Positions 27,312 through 37,120 of a stretch of 64,000 nt of DNA are shown here, one piece after another. Below the pieces are notes generated by a model. That model had not been told where the DNA came from, made no database searches, and saw only the letters and a list, made by a program, of their open reading frames with translations. Where the stretch lies: positions 124,001 through 188,000 of the forward strand of contig NZ_DATCTU010000081.1 in NCBI RefSeq assembly GCF_036567765.1. Reading direction: 5' to 3'. The translations under genes and the position numbers were made by a program. The stretch is from Pseudobacteroides sp. GTDB taxonomy: Bacteria; Bacillota; Clostridia; Acetivibrionales; DSM-2933. Within the stretch, counting starts at the first letter, position 1. The number at the start of each line of letters is the position of its first letter.

Positions 27312-28247
27312 TCAGCCTTCCTGAAAAAGTGTAGTGGATAAATACCTTTCACCTGTATCAGGAAGCACTACAACAATTTTTTTGCCTTTATTTTCAGGCC
27401 TTTTTGCCAGCTCAGTGGCAGCATAAACAGCTGCACCTGACGATATTCCAACCAACAAGCCCTCTGCTTTTGAAAGTTTTCTTGCTGTTTCAAAAGCCTC
27501 CTCATTCTTAACCTTGATAATCTCATCAACAATCTTTAGATTCAAAACATCAGGTACAAAACCTGCTCCAATTCCCTGTATTTTATGTGGTCCCTTGTTC
27601 CCTCCAGATAAGACAGGAGAATCAAAAGGCTCAACTGCAACTACCTTTACATCAGGTTTTCTCTGCTTCAAAACTTCACCTACACCTGAAATTGTTCCCC
27701 CGGTTCCTACGCCTGCAACAAAAATATCAACTTCTCCATCCGTATCTCTCCAAATTTCTTCTGCTGTTGTCTTTCTGTGAATTTCAGGGTTTGCAGGGTT
27801 TTTGAACTGCTGTGGGATATATGAATTAGGCGTCTCCTTTGCAAGCTCTTCTGCTTTTTTTATTGCACCGCCCATTCCCTCAGACCCCGGTGTAAGTACC
27901 AGTTCAGCTCCTAAGGCCTTTAAAAGATTTCTTCTTTCAACACTCATTGTATCCGGCATTGTAAGTATAAGCCTGTATCCCCTTGCTGCCGATACAAACG
28001 CAAGTGCAATGCCGGTATTTCCGCTTGTAGGCTCTATAATAACAGTATCTTTATTTATAAGACCTTTGTCTTCAGCATCCTTTATCAGTGCAAAACCAAT
28101 TCTATCCTTAACACTTGATGCGGGGTTAAAGTATTCAAGCTTTGCTATAACACTTGCCTCAAGATTGTTTTCCTTATTATAGCTGGTAAGCTCTAATAGG
28201 GGTGTATTCCCAATAAGATCAGTCAAGTTTTTAGCTATTTTTGACAT
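27312..28247 (-). CDS. cysK: Cysteine synthase (O-acetylserine sulfhydrylase)
   Basis: 311 residues from ATG 28247 (GGAGG before it; an in-frame upstream extension runs through the promoter and is not coding). PLP-dependent beta-replacement enzyme that makes cysteine from O-acetylserine and sulfide. PLP lysine is Lys47 in [11 protein letters not shown]; the phosphate-binding and substrate loops are [11 protein letters not shown] and GTGGTISG, and the end reads [11 protein letters not shown] as in CysK. It stands alone with its own promoter, whose downstream region shares a short motif with the metA leader, pointing to the same Rrf2/CymR-type control. Confidence 0.95.
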   Translation of the reverse strand: MSKIAKNLTDLIGNTPLLELTSYNKENNLEASVIAKLEYFNPASSVKDRIGFALIKDAEDKGLINKDTVIIEPTSGNTGIALAFVSAARGYRLILTMPDTMSVERRNLLKALGAELVLTPGSEGMGGAIKKAEELAKETPNSYIPQQFKNPANPEIHRKTTAEEIWRDTDGEVDIFVAGVGTGGTISGVGEVLKQRKPDVKVVAVEPFDSPVLSGGNKGPHKIQGIGAGFVPDVLNLKIVDEIIKVKNEEAFETARKLSKAEGLLVGISSGAAVYAATELAKRPENKGKKIVVVLPDTGERYLSTTLFQEG

Positions 28248-28263
28248 AAAATCGCCTCCACAA

Positions 28264-28288
28264 AAATTATTCCTACTATTCAAATATG
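28264..28288 (-). promoter_or_regulatory. Candidate Rrf2/CymR-type operator at cysK
   Basis: The plus-strand sequence ATTATTCCTACTAT lies just downstream of the -10 element. A similar ATAATTCCAAGTT occurs downstream of the metA promoter (52299-52311). The link is by resemblance only. Confidence 0.3.
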
Positions 28289-28305
28289 TTTTATTTGTTA
28301 TATTA

Positions 28306-28334
28306 ATTCTAATGCTTTGTGTAAAAATTGTCAA
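28306..28334 (-). promoter_or_regulatory. Sigma-A promoter of cysK
   Basis: TTGACA (28334-28329), 17-base spacer, TAGAAT (28311-28306). Confidence 0.75.
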
Positions 28335-28537
28335 TATGTTTGACGAATTATTTTTATTATTCCGATTTGTTTTGTTGGTTTTATTTTATCTATAAACTCT
28401 TGTAATTATGCCTGTCATTATTAATTTTAATATTATGAAGTATTATTTATTCAAGAAATTTTCAACCATTCCCCAATATTTATTTTATATGAATTGACAG
28501 TTGTCATATAGTATCAGGCATAATTTTCTGGATATAT

Positions 28538-28566
28538 AATAAGGCAGAGGCATTATACCTCTGCTC
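28538..28566 (-). terminator. Terminator of the YkgJ-like gene
   Basis: Stem GCAGAGG / CCTCTGC (28544-28550, 28558-28564) followed on the minus strand by TTATTATATAT. The remaining bases up to 28300 are AT-rich and show no gene. Confidence 0.7.
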
Positions 28567-28606
28567 TATTATTTAAATTAACATCATATAGGTGTAAAAT
28601 ATATAA

Positions 28607-29398
28607 TTATACAGATATTTTCAAGTCTGAAAAACCATCGGCAAACCAGGATGGAAGAGGTTTTGCTACAGGCACCCTCCCGCCTTTCAAGAATATATCA
28701 CGATATACATTACCGGATATTTGAACAATATTTATCATTGTATCATTTATTATGCTGCTCTCATACATACATACCCTGCCGCCGCTAACACACAAATTCT
28801 TAGCAGAAAACACCATATGTTTTCTGCATGTAATAGGTCTTACAGGATATATCGAACATGAATAATTATCATCTAAGAAAGGGCAAGGTATTGATTGCTT
28901 TAAATAATTCATTTTTACCTGCTCATTTGACATTTGGATAGGACTTGGCTGAAACCTCGAAACATCATTAATCTTTTTTGATAATTGCTCTTTCCTGCTT
29001 TCATTAAAGTTTTCCAGTATATAACTTCTTATGTTCTCAGCTTCAATAATGGCTGTTTCAACAATCGAACAACAGCAGTGCCAGCACCCTTTGTCACACG
29101 GACTATATTTTTTAAATTCGCTAGCTCCATCATCAAAAATCAAATATGAATCCCTTAACAGAGCCAACCCTTCTTCCATACTAGTGCTTAAAGGCTTTTT
29201 TGTTTCACTGTCCAAAAGTTTTTCCCGTAAATCCATTACCTTTTTTCTACAGGAGTCAATCTTAATTTTATTGTAAATTATCTGTTTACCTTCGTAGTTC
29301 TCTGTCCCAAGGTACTCCAACTCACCATCACAGCATTTCTTATACTTAATGCCGCTGCCGCATGGGCATAGATCATTTTTTCCGATAAGTAATCCCAT
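28607..29398 (-). CDS. SEC-C and YkgJ-type cysteine-cluster protein
   Basis: 263 residues. The N-terminus is a SEC-C zinc motif (DLCPCGSGIKYKKCC, residues 10-24). The rest carries a YkgJ-like pattern: CDKGCWHCCC near residue 102-111 and PCPFLDD...CSIYPVRPITCRKH near 175-195, cysteines suited to bind Zn or an Fe-S cluster. YkgJ-family proteins have no firm function. Cytosolic, monocistronic, with AGGAGG before ATG 29398 and its own terminator. The fusion of a SEC-C tail at the N-terminus suggests binding to a protein or nucleic-acid partner. Confidence 0.75.
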   Translation of the reverse strand: MGLLIGKNDLCPCGSGIKYKKCCDGELEYLGTENYEGKQIIYNKIKIDSCRKKVMDLREKLLDSETKKPLSTSMEEGLALLRDSYLIFDDGASEFKKYSPCDKGCWHCCCSIVETAIIEAENIRSYILENFNESRKEQLSKKINDVSRFQPSPIQMSNEQVKMNYLKQSIPCPFLDDNYSCSIYPVRPITCRKHMVFSAKNLCVSGGRVCMYESSIINDTMINIVQISGNVYRDIFLKGGRVPVAKPLPSWFADGFSDLKISV

Positions 29399-29540
29399 TT
29401 TATATTCCTCCTATACACTTATACCCTATTATATAATACTTTAAAATTCTCGGCAAACAGTTAATTTTACGCTAAGGTTTACAACTATTTACACTCCTTG
29501 ATAATTACTACAAAACCTATCTGAATAATAAAATCAATAA

Positions 29541-29569
29541 TTGTAAATGCATTTTTTTAATGCTAAAAT
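29541..29569 (+). promoter_or_regulatory. Candidate promoter of the GH5 cellulase
   Basis: TTGTAA-17-TAAAAT. The leader would begin near 29577 with a small stem CTGCA / TGCAG (29579-29596). Confidence 0.45.
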
Positions 29570-29679
29570 TAAATTATCTGCAGACCTCAATGCAGAAAAA
29601 TAGTGAAAAAAGGAGGGTAAAGAATTATTTTAATGTATCCAGTTATAAAAAAAGATATAAAATTAGGAGGTAAGTGTGC

Positions 29680-31152
29680 ATGTTTTTATCAAAGAGAAAA
29701 TTATCTGTGTTTCTGATGTTAACTATTTTAATATCAATGATTTTCAGCATGTCTTTCAACAACTCTTATGCCGCAAGTACACCTTATGGCCAGCTGAAAG
29801 TGGTTGGGTCCCAGCTTTGCAACCAAAGCGGACAACCCGTTGTGCTAAAGGGAATGAGCTCACATGGTCTTCAATGGTATGGAAACTTTATGAATACAAG
29901 CAGCATTAAAACTTTAAAGGATAGCTGGGGAGCAACGGTAGTTCGTGCTGCTATGTATACTGCCGAAAACGGTTATATAAGTAATCCGGCTGCTATGAAG
30001 TCCAAGGTTAAGGAAATTGTGCAGGCTGCTATAGATTTAGGAATCTATGTCATAATTGACTGGCATATACTGTCCGATGGAGATCCTAATACATATAAAA
30101 CCCAGGCAAAAGAGTTTTTCAAGGAAATGGCTACTACCTATGGAAGCTATCCCAATGTAATATATGAAATATGTAATGAACCCAATGGTAATGCGTCTTG
30201 GACGGGTCAAATCAAGCCATATGCACAGGAGGTTATTCCTGTTATAAGGGCAGCAGACCCCGACGGAATAGTAATAGTGGGAACAAGCAACTGGAGTCAG
30301 GATGTTGACATTGCAGCCAACAGCCCGCTTTCATACAGTAATGTAATGTATGCATGTCATTTTTATGCAGGTACTCACGGCCAATTTCTAAGAGATAAAA
30401 TAACATACGCAATGAATAAGGGTATAGCTGTTTTTGTTACTGAATGGGGTACAAGTGATGCTTCTGGTAATGGCGGACCATACTTGACAGAAGCAAAAAC
30501 ATGGCTTGACTTCTTTGCAAGCAAAAAGATAAGCTGGTGCAACTGGTCACTTTGTGATAAAAATGAATCGTCAGCTGCATTAGCTGCCGGTGCCAGTACT
30601 CTTGGCGGGTGGACCGACGCAAACCTTACTGCTTCAGGAAAGTTTGTTAAATTAAATATGAGCGGCGGAATCATTCCAAGTACAATCGCACCTACTCCGA
30701 CACCTACATTAAGGCCAACAGCAACTCCTACACTACGGCCCTCGACTACAGCGACTCCTACATTAAGGCCATCTTCTTCAGTGAGACCTACAGCAACTCC
30801 TACAAGTACACCTGCTGCAACTCCCACTAACAGCTCACCGTCAGTAACATATACAATCCAGAATAGCTGGGGCAGCGGAGCAACGATAAATATTACAGTT
30901 AAAAACAACAGTTCATCTGCTATCAATAACTGGAGCTTAAAATTTGCATTTACAGGTAATCAAAAAATCACAAACAGCTGGAACGCTATCAGCACTCAAA
31001 GCGGAACAGCTGTTACAATAACCGGTTCAGGACATACTTCAAACATCCCTGCAAACGGTAGCGTGAATTTCGGGTTCAATATCTCTTATTCCGGCACCAA
31101 CAGCAAACCTGGAAGTTTTACCCTCAATGGAATACCCTGTACAATTCAGTAA
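29680..31152 (+). CDS. Secreted GH5 endoglucanase with C-terminal CBM2
   Basis: 490 residues from ATG 29680, nine bases after AGGAGG (a GTG two codons earlier is too close). Signal peptide about 1-32 (cleavage near SYAAS). The GH5 (subfamily 2-like) barrel at 35-325 has the acid/base Glu167 in YEICNEPNG and the nucleophile Glu255 in [10 protein letters not shown], so it retains configuration. Residues about 334-385 are a Pro/Thr-rich linker with repeated TPTLRP. Residues about 388-490 are a family 2 carbohydrate-binding module ([14 protein letters not shown] ... [10 protein letters not shown]). There is no dockerin, so it acts as a free secreted cellulase beside the cellulosome. It lies alone on the plus strand with a strong terminator. 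Confidence 0.95.
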   Translation: MFLSKRKLSVFLMLTILISMIFSMSFNNSYAASTPYGQLKVVGSQLCNQSGQPVVLKGMSSHGLQWYGNFMNTSSIKTLKDSWGATVVRAAMYTAENGYISNPAAMKSKVKEIVQAAIDLGIYVIIDWHILSDGDPNTYKTQAKEFFKEMATTYGSYPNVIYEICNEPNGNASWTGQIKPYAQEVIPVIRAADPDGIVIVGTSNWSQDVDIAANSPLSYSNVMYACHFYAGTHGQFLRDKITYAMNKGIAVFVTEWGTSDASGNGGPYLTEAKTWLDFFASKKISWCNWSLCDKNESSAALAAGASTLGGWTDANLTASGKFVKLNMSGGIIPSTIAPTPTPTLRPTATPTLRPSTTATPTLRPSSSVRPTATPTSTPAATPTNSSPSVTYTIQNSWGSGATINITVKNNSSSAINNWSLKFAFTGNQKITNSWNAISTQSGTAVTITGSGHTSNIPANGSVNFGFNISYSGTNSKPGSFTLNGIPCTIQ

Positions 31153-31254
31153 TATTTATAAAGCAATGTCTATAATTATGATGCCAATATTTCTTGATAT
31201 AAGTAGATTTCACTATTTAAAAATCACTATAATTTCATAGATATGAAAAATCAT

Positions 31255-31302
31255 AAAAGTGCTGATTGTTGCATCTTAAAAGGTACAATAATCAGCACTT
31301 TT
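31255..31302. terminator. Bidirectional terminator
   Basis: Stem AAAAGTGCTGATTGTT paired with its complement ending CAGCACTTTT, flanked by A and T runs, between the GH5 gene and the convergent esterase gene. Confidence 0.85.
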
Positions 31303-31334
31303 ATTTCAAATCATTTTCTATACGTTGGACTTAA

Positions 31335-32909
31335 TTACCGTACATCCATTTCAAACGCAACACAGAAGTTTGGTTGAGCAACTTTAGTTACATCTCCTTT
31401 AAATGGATCTGAATCACGCAAAAGTCCCCAGCGTATTGTTCCATTTGATCTTGCTGTCCTTACTGCCGTATACGCATAAGAAACTTTTACACCTGAGGCC
31501 GGAAGATCACTTGCACAAGTTATTTTTACCGAATTTCCGGAAATTTCAACAGAACTTATTGTAACTTTTGTACCGGAAGCAGTAACTTCAAAACCCTTTC
31601 CGTTTTTCCACTCCGTCACGCTTTGGTTTGGAGCCGGAAGTGTAGTGTCCCATACAAGAGGGCCCATCGGAACATGAAAATCTACAGTTATTACTTTACC
31701 GCTCATTGCGGCACTTGTTGGCTGAAGAGGCTTCCAATCCTTTCCTAAAACTACTTTTTCATAATAAACCTGTGCAAATTTCTCCCCTACCTGCTGATAA
31801 CCGTTTACAGGCAAATGAGTACCATCCGTTATATAAGGCCTCTGATAATTAGGCCCGATGCACACAATATTTCCCGGATAGTCTACTCCCACTTTCCATT
31901 GTGCCAGTGTTCCCACTGATGTTGACCCCACTTCCTTCGGATATCCATGCTGCTGAACAACAAACATAGTTACGTTTTGAGTTTGCCCTGTTATAGCCTT
32001 TATATCCTGATTGTAATCGGACCACAGTTTATATATCTCGTTTTTATAGTTTGTATTTCCGCAATCCGTTTCACCATGTATAAGGGTAACTGCTCCAACA
32101 CCGTAAGTCTTTCCTACTACTTTAGCTAAACGGTTGATAGCTTGAACTTCAAACATTGACGCAGCATAGGCACGGCCGATATTACCTGATTCTACTGCAC
32201 CTTTTTTAAGTGCAACCATCCCTTGGCCGGACTCTCCTACAACTGTGTGGGCTGTGATATAGTCAGTACCTCCGGTTGATTTAACCATAGAGGTTATCTG
32301 ATTAGCCATGGTTGAATGAGGCGTTTCTCCCCAAAGGTTGCCAGGATACGGAGCTGGATAGCCTGTTTGAAGAGCACGTAACGGTTCTATAAGGGGTACC
32401 ATTTTTAGCTGTTGGTCATTAGGATTAAATGGCTGTGCTTTATTACTAGTACCCAGGGACAACATTAGATTGTTGTAGGGCTGTGTTTTTGTGGAAATGG
32501 GATTGGTTCCGACAGAAAGACTCTGTCCTGTGCCAATAATCCCATCCCAATCCCAAGGTCTATTTATAGTGTTTGTCGGAACAGCCATTGTAGGTGTAGG
32601 TGTGGGATTGCCAATCACAGTAGGGCTTACAATTGAATTAAATTTGGATGCAATAAAAATTACATCAGTCATATTTATAGCACTGTCATTGTTTAAATCA
32701 TAAGATGAAATATACTTAGGTTCACCGATTACCGAATTAAATGCTTTTGCCAAAAGTATTACATCTGCCATATTTATAACGCCGTCATTGTTCAAATCAC
32801 CCTTTGCCATTGCTGCCTCTGCGCTTCCTGTCGGCAGCAATATACCACCTAATAGTACCGCCGCACTTACGATAATAGTAACAACTTTTTTGATTTTGGA
32901 TACACTCAT
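31335..32909 (-). CDS. Cellulosomal SGNH/SASA-type esterase with N-terminal dockerin
   Basis: 524 residues. Signal peptide 1-33. A type I dockerin follows immediately (36-93: DLNNDGVINMAD and DLNNDSAINMTD), then a Pro/Thr linker (100-115) and an SGNH-hydrolase-like domain resembling sialate O-acetylesterase/CE6-type proteins: GTGQSLSVG with nucleophile Ser130, an HGETDCGN block (about 275-282), and a C-terminal DGTHLPVNGYQ that supplies the Asp-x-x-His pair. A beta-rich C-terminal segment completes it. It probably removes acetyl groups from plant polysaccharide while held in the cellulosome. Dockerins are usually C-terminal, so the order is unusual. AGGAGGAG precedes ATG 32909. Confidence 0.85.
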   Translation of the reverse strand: MSVSKIKKVVTIIVSAAVLLGGILLPTGSAEAAMAKGDLNNDGVINMADVILLAKAFNSVIGEPKYISSYDLNNDSAINMTDVIFIASKFNSIVSPTVIGNPTPTPTMAVPTNTINRPWDWDGIIGTGQSLSVGTNPISTKTQPYNNLMLSLGTSNKAQPFNPNDQQLKMVPLIEPLRALQTGYPAPYPGNLWGETPHSTMANQITSMVKSTGGTDYITAHTVVGESGQGMVALKKGAVESGNIGRAYAASMFEVQAINRLAKVVGKTYGVGAVTLIHGETDCGNTNYKNEIYKLWSDYNQDIKAITGQTQNVTMFVVQQHGYPKEVGSTSVGTLAQWKVGVDYPGNIVCIGPNYQRPYITDGTHLPVNGYQQVGEKFAQVYYEKVVLGKDWKPLQPTSAAMSGKVITVDFHVPMGPLVWDTTLPAPNQSVTEWKNGKGFEVTASGTKVTISSVEISGNSVKITCASDLPASGVKVSYAYTAVRTARSNGTIRWGLLRDSDPFKGDVTKVAQPNFCVAFEMDVR

Positions 32910-32993
32910 AAACTTCTCCTCCTAAATATGCTTGGACTTTTATCTATTTATATACTACAATACCCTTTGCAAATTTGGGTTGTCATAGTCCAA

Positions 32994-34811
32994 CTATTCC
33001 CAATATAGTTTTCTTAATTGGGTTCGAACCTTTAGAAGACATTCAATCAATTTGGGGTTAAACACACCGCACTCACCATTGAGAATCATATCAAACACCT
33101 TGCCTTCTTCATATGCTTCTTTATAGCAGCGTCTGCTGATAAGTGCATCATATACATCTACAACAGAAACAACCTGGGCTACAATAGAGATGTCATCACC
33201 CTTAAGACCATCCGGATATCCTTTCCCGTCATACCTCTCGTGATGGTGCCTGCATATATCATAGCAATATTTATAGTATTCTTCATCCTGAATTACCGAT
33301 GCACTATTTATAATTTTGCAGCCTCTTATAGTATGCTCCTTCATAACCTCAAATTCCTCTACGGTTAGCCTGCCCGGCTTTAATAAAATATTGTCGGGTA
33401 TTGCTATCTTACCAATATCATGCATTGTTGCCGCTGAAGACATTATTTCTATTTGTTCTTGACTCAAACCGTACTCAGGATAGTTTTCCATTATGGATGT
33501 CAAAAGAACTTTAGTCATGCCCTTAATCCTTTGGATATGGTTTCCGGATTCCACGTCTCTAGACTCTACAACTGAGCTCAATACTTCTATCAACCGATTA
33601 TTAGTATTGCGTGCCTCCTGCTGCTTCTTTATCCTAACAATTTCATCCATATCATAAAAGGTAAGTACAATATCCTCACTCAGTCCGTCGGTGCCTTCAA
33701 CAAAATATACATTTGCCTCATACCATCTGTACTTGTCCTGTTCATTTCCAATCCTCATTTCAAATGACAGGTGATGACCATCCCGGCTCACTTCACTTTT
33801 TGAAGTCAACGCTTCCAGATAAATCTGTCCGTCGTCTTCATGAACATATTGTTCCACAAAACTTTTTAAGTCATCTATGCTGCCTTGCTGTCCTATTTTT
33901 CCTAAAATATTTCCTATACAGAAATACATTCTGTTTTTTCTGCTTATGTAAAGTACAGCATCGTATTTTTCCGCCATTATTTGGTACATTCTTCTCTTCA
34001 TTGCATTAATTGTAATCATCAACTCTTCTGTTTTTTCTTCCCCGCTGTTTAAATAAGATAGAACCCCAATGGCACGGTTTTGATTCAACTTACTGTTTCT
34101 AATCCTTGTCAGGTTCAGAACCGATGGGTGCCAATTTCCCCTGTTGTCCATTAGATCAAGTAGAAGTACCGCTTCTGTTTCATCATTCACAATCTTTTTA
34201 AACATTTTTGAAATAGCATCTTTTGACTCCTCTTTTATCCTTCCGCTATTTATGAGATACTCTTCAAAGCATTCATGGGTTCCGAAGTCCATTTCAAAAT
34301 CATCTAATTTTTTTAATATAATAGCATTTCCAGTCTTAATATCATAATCAAACATAAGACATTTAGATCCGTAATAGTTTTCTACCATCTCGTCGAGTTC
34401 AGCATTTTTTTCATCCATATCCATCTCAGCGGGTGCAATAACCAGCCCGAGAATTCCTTCTACATTGCCATTCTCATTAATTAACGGTTCTTTATAGATA
34501 TCATAGTATTTCACCGTTTCTCCGCATAATGTAGGTGAAATCATTCTGCTTCCCTGCTTTGTATTCATAATTCTCTGATCATCATCATAAAAGCTCTGTG
34601 CTATCTCTTTTGAGTTTTGGAGATCAAAATCAGATTTGCCTATAAGACCGCCTCGCTCAACTCCATTAATCATATCACAAAACCTGCTTGTAACCTGATA
34701 CTTACAGTTTACATCCTTAACAAACAGGTTGATAGGTATAGCATCAAGTATCATTCGAAATACCCTGTTCTCTTCCTCTAGTTGTCTTAACCTTTTTTCC
34801 AAATCGTCCAC
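32994..34811 (-). CDS. PAS-HD-GYP cyclic-di-GMP phosphodiesterase
   Basis: 605 residues from GTG 34811, preceded by AAAAGGAGG. An N-terminal PAS domain (about 5-125; MILDAIPINLFVKDVNCKYQ) is followed by a less clear sensory stretch, a second PAS-like region (about 285-400) and an HD-GYP domain (about 405-600). The HD-GYP signatures are complete: MHDIGKIAIPD, CRHHHERYDGKGYPDGL and VVDVYDALISRR, so hydrolysis of cyclic di-GMP is expected. No membrane helix, so it senses a cytosolic signal. It starts 33 bp after the LacI-sensor kinase gene and is very likely co-transcribed with it. Confidence 0.9.
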   Translation of the reverse strand: MDDLEKRLRQLEEENRVFRMILDAIPINLFVKDVNCKYQVTSRFCDMINGVERGGLIGKSDFDLQNSKEIAQSFYDDDQRIMNTKQGSRMISPTLCGETVKYYDIYKEPLINENGNVEGILGLVIAPAEMDMDEKNAELDEMVENYYGSKCLMFDYDIKTGNAIILKKLDDFEMDFGTHECFEEYLINSGRIKEESKDAISKMFKKIVNDETEAVLLLDLMDNRGNWHPSVLNLTRIRNSKLNQNRAIGVLSYLNSGEEKTEELMITINAMKRRMYQIMAEKYDAVLYISRKNRMYFCIGNILGKIGQQGSIDDLKSFVEQYVHEDDGQIYLEALTSKSEVSRDGHHLSFEMRIGNEQDKYRWYEANVYFVEGTDGLSEDIVLTFYDMDEIVRIKKQQEARNTNNRLIEVLSSVVESRDVESGNHIQRIKGMTKVLLTSIMENYPEYGLSQEQIEIMSSAATMHDIGKIAIPDNILLKPGRLTVEEFEVMKEHTIRGCKIINSASVIQDEEYYKYCYDICRHHHERYDGKGYPDGLKGDDISIVAQVVSVVDVYDALISRRCYKEAYEEGKVFDMILNGECGVFNPKLIECLLKVRTQLRKLYWE

Positions 34812-34844
34812 TTATATTCCTCCTTTTCAATTGAAACTTAAAGC

Positions 34845-36977
34845 CTATAATGGAATCTTTATAGTAAATGTAGTTCCGATTCCTGATACACTCTCACATC
34901 TTATGCTTCCCCCATATTGCTGCGTAACTATGTTGTAAACGATGTTGAGCCCCAGGCCTGTCCCTCCGGAGCCTCTTTTAGTTGTGTAAAACGGATCAAA
35001 TATTTTACTGATATTATCTTTTTCTATTCCATGCCCATTATCAGAGTATATAAAATTCATTACATTTTCAAATTTATATATCCTAATTGATATGATGCCT
35101 TTTTTATCTTCATCAAAGGCATGCATAACAGAATTAACAACTAGATTGGTCAATATCTGGGATAGACCTCCAGGATAATTATAAATCTCAAGGTCATCAG
35201 GACAATCAATATCAATAGCAATCTTTGTCTTTTTTAGATTAGGTGTTAGACTTAACAACACTTCATTTACATAGTCCTTTACATTAAAGGACCGCTTCTC
35301 CTCACAGGATTGATCAACGGCAACCTGCTTAAAACTATTAACCAGGTAAGAAGCTTTACTTAGATTGAGAAGTAAAATATCTGCGGTTTCAGTATTAGTA
35401 GCAACAAACTTTTCCAATTGGGAGCGTGTAAGCTTTCCTGACTCCGTTAATTTCATGAATTTATATGAACTATCCTTTATGTAAGACGCTGCAGTGACAC
35501 TGACTCCAATGGGAGTATTAATTTCATGTGCCACTCCCGCAACAAGGCTTCCGAGTGAAACCATTTTCTCAGACTGAATTAGCTGCTCCTGAGTTTGTTG
35601 CAATGTTTCCAAAGTATTCTTAAGCTTTTGGTTTGCTACATCATGGTCTAGAAGAATACCGATTAAATTAAACAAAACTACCGAGCTGTCATACATAAGT
35701 ATGAGATTTGCCTTATTATAGGGACCTATATATGCGATAATACACCAATCTCTGCTGGTTGTAGACACGGGTATTAGCCATACAATATCCTCTATATCAG
35801 CATCCAATACATATTTCATAAATTCTTCAGGAGGAAAATTTTCGATGGGACACGGCCTGTCAAGGTTTAAAACCGATTTGTTTTTTTCATCAATAATCTC
35901 ATCAACATATAGCTCTTTTTTTTCATTCCAGAAACCAATACATTGAATGGAATAATTATTTGCAATCTTAGGTATTACTTTCTTTATTTCACTAATATTT
36001 GTTATAAGCAAATCCGATGCCGTACCATAACTCTTACCTATTTCCTTTTGGAGGTAATTTATAACCGTATTTTTAAATCTGGCATCAGAAGTATAGATTT
36101 CATCCTCATTATTGGAGCTTTCCTTGCATCCGCATGAGTTTCTTCTTATAATATTTGAGCTAACGAGAATAGTTTCACAAGATATGCTTTTCTCTTTCAA
36201 TGATCTAATTATAGCCTCCGCAGCTGCAGTTCCAATCCCGTTCAAGTCTTGCCGTACACTTGAAAGACTAAGATTATCGCTTTTTGCATATATGGTATCG
36301 TCATATCCTATGACAGCCACATCTTCCGGCACCCTTATACCAGCTTCCTTCAAAGTATCTATCGCTCCTAAGGCTATAAGATCATTGGCAGCAAAAACAG
36401 CAGTAAATTGGCGTTTTTCTCCAAGGAGCTGTTTTATAGCACTTTTCCCTAATGGATTTAGATTAACATCACTCAAATCAGCCATGACACATAAATCGGG
36501 ATCATAGGGCACCGAATTTTTGCAAAGAGCAGTCTTATATCCCTCAAACCTTTCACGCATATCATGTACATCATTGCAGCCTATATAAACAATTTTTTTG
36601 TGTCCGTGGTCCAATAAATGTTGGACCACAGATTCAGCACAGTGCCTGCTGTCTTCTAAAATGGACGTGCAATTAACCCCTTCAAACTTGCATCCAACTG
36701 TTATTACCGGTTTACCGGTTTTGCAAAGCATTTCTGCGAACCGGATGCTGGCACCTTCTGAAAGTATAAGCCATCCGTCGATATGGTTTAAAGCCAACTT
36801 GCTGTAAAAAGAATCATTTTCCTGATTTTGCAGGAACCTATAAACCATAAAAGTATTGATAACAAACATCTTTGCACCCAACTTTATGAGTGATTTGTTT
36901 ATAGCATGAACCAATGCACCATGGTAAAAGTTTCCTGAATACTTTGTTACTACACCTATATTCAATTGCTTAGACAT
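34845..36977 (-). CDS. Cytosolic LacI-type ligand-binding domain fused to histidine kinase
   Basis: 710 residues. Residues 1-275 are a LacI/GalR-type periplasmic-binding fold (LNIGVVTKYSGNFYHGAL, HKKIVYIGCNDVHD, FAANDLIALGAIDTLKEAG, VAVIGYDD) but with no helix-turn-helix in front and no signal peptide, so it senses a small molecule inside the cell. The domain ends with RRNSCGC (279-284), seen in related clostridial sensor proteins. A middle sensory region (about 295-445) and a short coiled coil lead to the kinase: H-box GVAHEINTP with His484, N-box around LTNLVVNSVMHAF, then DNGHGI and GGTGLGLN of HATPase. No response regulator lies beside it; the HD-GYP gene follows. Sugar sensing is inferred from the fold. 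Confidence 0.9.
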   Translation of the reverse strand: MSKQLNIGVVTKYSGNFYHGALVHAINKSLIKLGAKMFVINTFMVYRFLQNQENDSFYSKLALNHIDGWLILSEGASIRFAEMLCKTGKPVITVGCKFEGVNCTSILEDSRHCAESVVQHLLDHGHKKIVYIGCNDVHDMRERFEGYKTALCKNSVPYDPDLCVMADLSDVNLNPLGKSAIKQLLGEKRQFTAVFAANDLIALGAIDTLKEAGIRVPEDVAVIGYDDTIYAKSDNLSLSSVRQDLNGIGTAAAEAIIRSLKEKSISCETILVSSNIIRRNSCGCKESSNNEDEIYTSDARFKNTVINYLQKEIGKSYGTASDLLITNISEIKKVIPKIANNYSIQCIGFWNEKKELYVDEIIDEKNKSVLNLDRPCPIENFPPEEFMKYVLDADIEDIVWLIPVSTTSRDWCIIAYIGPYNKANLILMYDSSVVLFNLIGILLDHDVANQKLKNTLETLQQTQEQLIQSEKMVSLGSLVAGVAHEINTPIGVSVTAASYIKDSSYKFMKLTESGKLTRSQLEKFVATNTETADILLLNLSKASYLVNSFKQVAVDQSCEEKRSFNVKDYVNEVLLSLTPNLKKTKIAIDIDCPDDLEIYNYPGGLSQILTNLVVNSVMHAFDEDKKGIISIRIYKFENVMNFIYSDNGHGIEKDNISKIFDPFYTTKRGSGGTGLGLNIVYNIVTQQYGGSIRCESVSGIGTTFTIKIPL

Positions 36978-37055
36978 TTTAAAAGCCCCTTCAAGTTTAA
37001 AACTTTTAATTAATTTATCGGCAAATACATTGAACTGAGATAGTATTTTTATATA

Positions 37056-37100
37056 ACAAAATAATAAAGTGATTTTACAACTTTAATCGTTTCCGTGAGA
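37056..37100 (+). repeat. Degenerate left half of the 81-bp element, copy D
   Basis: Resembles the left part of copies A and B (ACAAAAT..AAAGTGATTTT, then ..TTTAAT.. and CCGTGAGA), but the right-hand hairpin is not recognisable. Confidence 0.4.
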
Positions 37101-37120
37101 CTTTAAAATAATGCATGGTC

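Noticed and set aside
29606..29712. Leader peptide ahead of the GH5 gene
   Set aside because: AGGAGG near 29610 is about 16 bases from the next ATG (29632), too far for normal initiation, and the frame runs into the cellulase gene.
30375..30926. 183-codon minus-strand frame inside the GH5 gene
   Set aside because: Arises from the repetitive Pro/Thr linker read backwards (Val/Gly-rich repeats) and has no ribosome site.
34845..36977. LacI-type transcription factor
   Set aside because: No helix-turn-helix before the ligand-binding fold; the C-terminal half is a histidine kinase.
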